Below, one piece after another: positions 1-7,100 of a stretch of DNA of 14,980 bases. Every line of letters starts with the position of its first letter. Within the stretch, counting starts at the first letter, position 1. The notes under the pieces were generated by a model. It was given only the letters and a program-made list of their open reading frames with translations, searched no databases and was not told where the DNA came from. Location of the stretch: contig JAJKFJ010024398.1 of NCBI GenBank assembly GCA_027382625.1, positions 1-14,980 of the forward strand, written 5' to 3'. Source of the DNA: Tetmemena sp. SeJ-2015 (Eukaryota; Ciliophora; Spirotrichea; Sporadotrichida; Oxytrichidae). Position numbers and translations under genes: made by a program.

Positions 1-1024
1 TTCGAGGCTGGTATCTCCAAGGAGGGACAGACCAGAGAGCACGCTCTCCTCGCTTTCACCATGGGAGTCAAGCAAATGATCGTTGCCGTCAACAAGATGG
101 ACGACAAGTCCGTCAACTGGGGCGAAGGCAGATTCAACGAAATCAAGAAGGAAATGGCCGACTACCTCAAGAAGATCGGATACAACCCCGACAAGATTCC
201 CTTCATCCCCATCTCCGGATGGTTCGGTGATAACATGTTGGAGGCCTCCGAGAACATGCCCTGGTACAAGGGAACCACCCTCATCACTGCCCTCGACAAC
301 CTCGACCAGCCAAAGAGACCCAAGGACAAGCCCCTCAGACTTCCCCTCCAGGACGTCTACAAGATCGGTGGTATTGGAACTGTCCCCGTCGGAAGAGTCG
401 AGACTGGACTCCTCAAGCCCGGTATGGTCCTCACCTTCGCTCCCATGAACGTGACCACTCATTTCATTACTTATAAAGTATCCTATAAGTGTAAGTAGTT
501 ATAAGACTGAGTGCAAATCCGTCGAAATGCATCACGAGTCCCTCTCAGAGGCCGAGCCCGGTGATAACGTTGGATTCAACGTGAAGAACCTTTCCGTCAA
601 GGATCTCAGAAGAGGTTTCGTCGCCTCCGACTCCAAGAACGACCCAGCCAAGGACACCACCAACTTCCTCGCCCAGGTTATCGTTCTTAACCACCCCGGT
701 CAAATCCAGAAGGGATACGCACCCGTCCTCGATTGCCACACTGCTCACATCGCTTGCAAGTTCGACGAGATCGAGTCCAAGATCGACAGAAGATCCGGTA
801 AGGTCATCGAAGAGGAGCCCAAGTTCATCAAGTCCGGTGATGCCGCCCTTGTTAGAATGGTCCCCCAGAAGCCCATGTGCGTTGAGGCCTTCGCCCAATA
901 CCCACCCCTCGGAAGATTCGCCGTGAGAGACATGAAGCAAACCGTTGCCGTCGGTGTCATCAAGGAAGTCGTCAAGAAGGAACAGACTGGCAAGGTCACC
1001 AAGGCCGCCCAAAAGAAGAAGTGA
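1..1024 (+). CDS. EF1A: Translation elongation factor 1-alpha (eEF1A), 3' part, interrupted by one IES
   Basis: This GTPase delivers aminoacyl-tRNA to the ribosome in the cytosol. The frame is open from base 1, so the 5' end lies outside the window. Translation of 1-459 gives the end of the G domain, including the guanine-binding NKMD motif and the [19 protein letters not shown] stretch, and the start of domain II ([11 protein letters not shown]). Bases 509-1021 give the rest of domains II and III ([47 protein letters not shown]) and a lysine-rich end, with stop TGA at 1022-1024. About 324 residues are present out of the usual 445-460. The frame breaks only at the 49-bp insert at 460-508, and its removal restores the conserved NVTTE. 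Glutamine is written CAA/CAG here, and the gene is GC-rich with C-ending codons, unlike everything downstream. This is typical of a highly expressed gene. Confidence 0.97.
460..508 (+). other. IES 1 of EF1A (49 bp, pointer ACT)
   Basis: ACT at 457-459 is repeated at 506-508. Removing one copy with the intervening AT-rich sequence joins N-V-T-T to E-C-K-S-V, exactly the conserved EF-1alpha sequence. The insert holds in-frame stops and shifts the frame by 49 bp. A GT-AG intron at 451-505 is possible on paper but would delete the conserved V-T. Confidence 0.85.
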
Positions 1025-1180
1025 GCACACGCCACTCATCTGCACCTACCAATAAATTATTGTTGCTTAGATTGTTTTCTAAAATTCAAAATACTCACTC
1101 TTACATCTCTAATATATTCTCTCTATCCCTTCCCATCTCTTCCTACTAATATCTTTGTCTTCGTAATTTAAATTAAATAA
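1025..1180 (+). other. Spacer between EF1A and the next gene
   Basis: These 156 AT-rich bases must hold the 3' UTR of EF-1alpha, the 5' leader of the next gene and, if the two genes become separate nanochromosomes, both telomere-addition sites. No telomeric repeat, promoter motif or coding frame is visible. A pyrimidine-rich run lies at about 1100-1145. Confidence 0.6.
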
Positions 1181-4100
1181 ATGTTGAGGAATTAAGTACC
1201 CCTTAGGGAATATATAAACCAAACTTTGAAAAGTTAAATTTCACTTTCTTTTACTTGCTTTATCAAGATATTGCTGTCACAGAATTAATTAAGCAAACTG
1301 TCACTTTTTGACTATTGGAGACTTTGCAGTTGAGATTAAATTTAGTTCGTTACTCAATCTTAAAGCTAGGAACTTTAGAGATCAGGCCGCAAATGATATT
1401 TATTTAATAGGTATTCTTAATGTAATTCAAATTAATTAAAAGACGTTTCATATTTAAATTCAATGTTGCACAATATCATTGTTAAGACCATTATTTGGTC
1501 CTATTTACCGCACTTTATAGACTCAGGAAGGGCTTAATGTTTTATTTTAACATACTTACTATCTGCTATACCTCGTATCTCCTTCATATTTAATCTCTAA
1601 TCAAATTTGGTTAGACTTGAAATAGAAAAATGGCAAAGGCCTTCTATTAAGACTTGGAGACATACGGCTTTAAGAATAACCTAATAGTTTAATGATGCAA
1701 AATGGCTTGTTCTAACAAGATACCTCTAAGAGAAAGTAGCTATGTAAGGAATAACTTTCGCATTGTATCTGATAATTTCATCCTCATCGATGTATCATCA
1801 CTCTTTTAAAGTTAACAATTCGAAGAGAAGTGTTTTTATTCTAGAATAAATGAGTTCTATTTGTGATATAATATTTTTGCAAAGCTAAGGGCTCACATGA
1901 TCTATGAGCCTCTTTATTACATTTTCACAATACTTACCAAGGATTTACTAAATTAGAAAACCTGTAGAATATCTCAGCTCACTATTCACTTAATTTTCCT
2001 TGAAAATTCCATGCTCTCTTCCTGTCTACTTTCGAGCTCATATATTGTTCTAAATTTTAATTAAATAGTCTCGTAATCAATAAGCTATTTTGCGCATTTA
2101 ATTAGGCCCATCTTCTATTTAACTTGATCTAGCAGCCAAGATTGGAGTTTAACATCAAGACCAAAATATTTTTTCCAAATTAAACCTCTCTACATAAATA
2201 AATTATGATTTTCGAAATCTGCTTGTCTATTTTTTTAGTATGGAGCAGCAAATTTAAAAAATCATTAACCCCTCTTGGCTATTTCAAATTTGTTAATAGT
2301 CTATTTTAGCTTATTACTTATAGAAATGTTCAGATTAAAATAATAAAGAGCATCCATAACATTAAATATGTGTATTTAAGTTATTTTTCATCTACGGATA
2401 TTTTAATAATTATGAATCACTTAAAAATAGGACACAGAAAAGAGCGAAAAGCTAACATTCTCTCTTTGCTCAACTTCGCTTATAATAAATGAACAATAGC
2501 ACAAAGATAATTAGTTGCGACTCTGATGGTTATCTTTTCCATGCTTAGCAATTTAAAAATATAAAATGTTAGCAATTAAAATGTTAGCAGGAGTTAATCA
2601 ATGACTACTTGCATAAATTACAAGTACCCAGTAGAGGTATAGCACTCGCAAGATAGTTAATTTACAGCAGCATAATACCAAGGTGGTTATCTTTATATTG
2701 GAGGGTTTACAAAAGATTAGACTCTTACCGGCTCTAGTACGTAGCCAGTCGCTTACTTTACAAAAGTAGAAGTCTCTACCTCAAAGATCAAATTCATGCA
2801 GTCTATTCCTAATATCAATTAAATAATGTTATTCTAGTTTATTAGATATCGCGATTGAGGTGATCAGTGTAGCAATTGGCAGCGCTACTACGACTATTCT
2901 AAGTGGCTTGGCTAAATTTACTGCCACTAATAAATTAGGATTTGTAATATTGGATCCCTCAGACGGAGACCTCAAATCTTTGTTTACCTTTGATTTCTCA
3001 GACTTCTCATCCTCCCCCAACGTGTTTGGTTTACAGGCTCACTCTCACGTCGTTGCTAGCAACAACTGGAAATATTTGAATTGTATTATTGCATATAAAT
3101 ATTTTAAGTTGTTGGATATACTTGCTGATTGGATACCATCATGTGAATGATCTAACCTCAAACTTATTTATATTGTTTAGCTAGGCTGCTGTGCTGACTG
3201 TGTAAAGCAGTGTCTCCTCACCTACAGGATTCGCTGCTTAAAATATTATACACTAAAGTGTTTTGAGTACGGTCAACTTCCCACTACATATAAAACTTTA
3301 TCAAACCTCACCATCTACTGAGTACGTAATCTATTAATTTAAATATTACTTTAATGATGGCAGGATAGGGGAACTTAAAAACAACTTTAAACATTATATT
3401 GCTATTTATTGACAATATCTTTTGTGTAAAGTTTGGTCTTTATTCATATTAAATATGTTAATTAGATTTAGACTGCTTTTAATTTGGCTTTAAAATATTT
3501 TAAGGAACAATAATTGAAAGTTTGCCTAAATTTATATATAAATAAAGATGATTTATGATGTAGTAAGAATCTAATTTAAATTTAAAACTTTGACTTGTCA
3601 GCAGATTACACAAATCCATTTGCAGTGAGACTAATTGGTGGGTCTGCTAGTCTAATGTTTTACATAAACGGATATAGCTACGACTACGAAAAAAACTTAA
3701 ACCTCATAGCATTCGATTTCGCCATTCAAAATTTTATAAATGGATTTGAGAGATATGAGTTCCTTTAAACAGTAGCGTACACTTCAAGCATTAAATAATT
3801 ACATTTTCATCCAAATTTTAAACTCTTTACAAATTATCAATTACTCCTAATATATATTTTTGGCGCTATCTTATAATGAATAATAATTATTATTATTATT
3901 ATTCAACTAACATTTTAGATTATTAGGCTTGATTTGAGAAGGAAATTTAAAAGAAATATGAAATATAATTATCAGACTTATTTACAACAAATTTAAAATT
4001 TATATACCAATTAATATATACCATAATTATCCATAAATTGAACATTTAATTGTTCAAGCGGAGTAACATCTCAGGAAATCATTCACACAAGGTGATACAA

Positions 4101-7100
4101 CAACGCAGTCAAAACCATTTACTACTTCTGGTCAGGAAGCTAACGCACTCACCTCAGAATTCTTTGCTATTATTTATAGTTGCGGCGAAACAGAAGATAT
4201 AACTTAATTTTGATAAAGAAAGCTCATTCTATTTATTAGTGTTATAACTTGAGTATTCTTCTACACCACTTCAAACTCAGGAGTGAGAAGTTATTTAAAC
4301 AAATTAAATTAAATTATAAGTTACTTCTTTCAGAAGATTCAGTACTCTGACATGACTTCAAACTACCAATTTTAGATTAATATAAACGTGGTGGAGATAG
4401 CTGTCTTGAAAGCCAAATTCATAGGGTCTATTTTTACAGATACTCCATCCTCAGGATATACAACTTCAACTACCAAGGTCTTTTTATTATCCAAATTAAG
4501 GAAATACTTTGACATTTATAAAAATATATTTGAGGAATAGTAGGCTACGCCACTACAGATTATAACCCCACTAATCCCAGCGGTACATGGATTTCCTTCT
4601 CAAATTAATTGCAATATACGTGCTGATTAATTTAAGTTTCAAAGCAGACCAGCTACATGTACATGATTGAAAACGATGGGCAAACTGTGGACTCCATAAA
4701 TGACTAGTGCTACTATTCAATCGTATTAATTTTACTCAATCGCATTTTTTAAAAGTTTTAGCTAATAAAGCAGCGTATAAACTTATCTAGCTACCCTCAC
4801 ATACGCTGTGAGATCTTTATTTTAATCCCCAGCTTTGACTTCCACTAATCTCCTCACATCTCAAATGGCCAAATCTAAAAATACATATCTATTGCTTTAA
4901 TTAGCCCCTTAAAGTTATGCTCAGTCACTCACAAATATGCTCGGCTCCCTTAGTAATTTAACCATATTTGACTATACCACTTACTTCCAAACTTAGACCA
5001 GCTGCTACTAATCTAACAGCATCTCAAGCACCATTCTATCCTCCTACGTTCAAGACATTATTTAATCTCAAAATTATATATATTGCCAAATACTATCAAA
5101 ATAATATATATATCACACATAATAAGTCACAATTTACTTAGATAAGGGTTTCGGAGAAAAGTTTTGACTTTTATAATATAAATTTAAAAATAATAGACTT
5201 TTAATTCAAGATAATCTCTAAAAAAGAATTTTAATTTATGAAGAATTTTATTTGTAAAAAAATTTCTTTAGAAGAATTAACTAGTCTTAAGATATATAAT
5301 GAATAATGAATTTATTTTTTAAAAGCATTTTTAACAGACATTGCTAACACTGCAGGATCTCAGACTTTAGTCAAGCAAATTAATAAAGAATATATGTTGA
5401 TTAAAATAGGAAGTCTTTCAATTGATAGCAGTCTTTGCACTAGTGACTACTTTGACTTCTCCTTAATGACTGTGACTCTAGAAGGCTACACTGGCTCTGA
5501 TGCTACAATATCGGCCACATAGAGCTCAGGACAAATATCGCTATCACTAATTGCTACAACTGCAAGTGTAGGAACTTCTTTCACAGCCAAACTTCAAATT
5601 CCCATTAAACCCGTTAATGAGAAATTCACTATAAGAGTTGCAATTACACTAAGACTTGTTAGTTATGTTTGCGATAGTACCTATGATTTTAGCAGTCTAT
5701 CCATCCCAAATTAACAATTGAATTATATCAGCTTGATAAGATAATTTTAACTCAAATACTTACTCATTTTCATACATACTAAATTCACCTGCCCAAAATA
5801 ACGACATTACGAGCAAGTTTGGAGTTAATGAAATACTATGCTAATACACTCTTTAACTCTACTAGGTGTCTCCTCCTGCTGGTTTTATTAATGGAGCCTT
5901 AACTCTCACTTAAAATATCAATCAGGCTACATATTCTTCAAATAAAGCTTCTCTACTAATAAGCACTTCTAATCCTAATCACTTAACTGCTGCAACTGGT
6001 GTCATTGTTTAGATGTAGTATGTTAGTGTAACCTCGACCACTGTCACTTAAAATATTTTTGCTTTTAAAATGTCTTGTACTCAAGAGATTTCACGGTATA
6101 CATCAAAGGATGTGACTACAGAGTTTTAGCTGCGCAGACTATTCCAAATCAAATTTATTTCATAACCAAAAGCGCTCTCAAGATTAGATTTAATAATTGG
6201 ATAGCGGGATGTTAATATATGATTTTCAAGTTTTAATTAATTCATTTTACTGATAAATGACTTATTCGTTAACTCTTGTGAGTGGAGCTACTGGCAGAGT
6301 AGCCACCCCACTAGCTTCTATTACTGAGAGTTCCTCGAATAGTGATATCTACACAATTTCAATAAAGACGAATTTCAAATTATTTTTTGAATGACTACAG
6401 ATATAATGACACTTATTTAGCTACACTTACAGGCACTTTGCAAAATTTTAGCCCCACAAATACCTACTTCTCAGTTGCATTCTATAAGCCTTGTACAATC
6501 AAAGCGCCAACCATATTTATTATTCAATACTATTTTTTAGTATCTCCAGTTCGATTAAAGCTAGGCGAGACTAAACAGATAAGCCTGGAGAATTTCAAAG
6601 TAACTTCGTGCTTTGGATCAATAACCTTCACTGTATACACCTTAGATTCTAAATCACAGCCTACTTTTATCCAACTTCTAGGAACCTAAATTATAATCTC
6701 AGTTCCAACTACTGCTACTAAAACTGAATATACTGTAGTTTTAATTATAGTGATAGATGGAAGAATAGCAAATGAGGATGCCAGAGATAAAGCAATATTT
6801 AAGTTGAGCTTTGATTACGGGATAGACTCTTCCGACTTTAACTGGCTGAAGCTTTATCCGAATCAGATAGTTAAAAGCCCAGATTTCTATACACTAGATG
6901 TTAAAATCAATTCAATTAGTCCCAAGGGCTAAATGCTAGTGTCCTTCAACTCATTATAATATATCAAGAAAAATTTTACAGCAAACTTATTGGACTCTCT
7001 TTAATTTAACCAATTTAGTTTTTTCTTTAAGGACTTTCATCTATTGATTGCAGATGCAGATGGAAGAAATATGACTAAGACTGCTTACAACGCAACACTG

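Noticed and set aside
451..505. GT-AG intron in EF-1alpha
   Set aside because: It would delete conserved Val-Thr of NVTTE, while excision between the ACT repeats restores the conserved sequence exactly.
545..1045. Long open frames on the minus strand over EF-1alpha
   Set aside because: They are shadows of the strongly biased EF-1alpha codons and show no protein resemblance of their own.
2829..3020. Minus-strand 63-codon ORF
   Set aside because: It is antisense to a joined MDS of the large gene, with no independent support.
4081..4131. Thr/Ser-rich peptide-like frame as coding
   Set aside because: It lies between 7-bp TCAGGAA copies, and keeping it breaks the frame on both sides. This warns that IESs can look coding by chance.
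4499..4548. 41-bp IES with TAC pointer near 4505/4546
   Set aside because: Frame-compatible, but the TACAGAT 7-bp pair (119 bp) is longer and joins more naturally.
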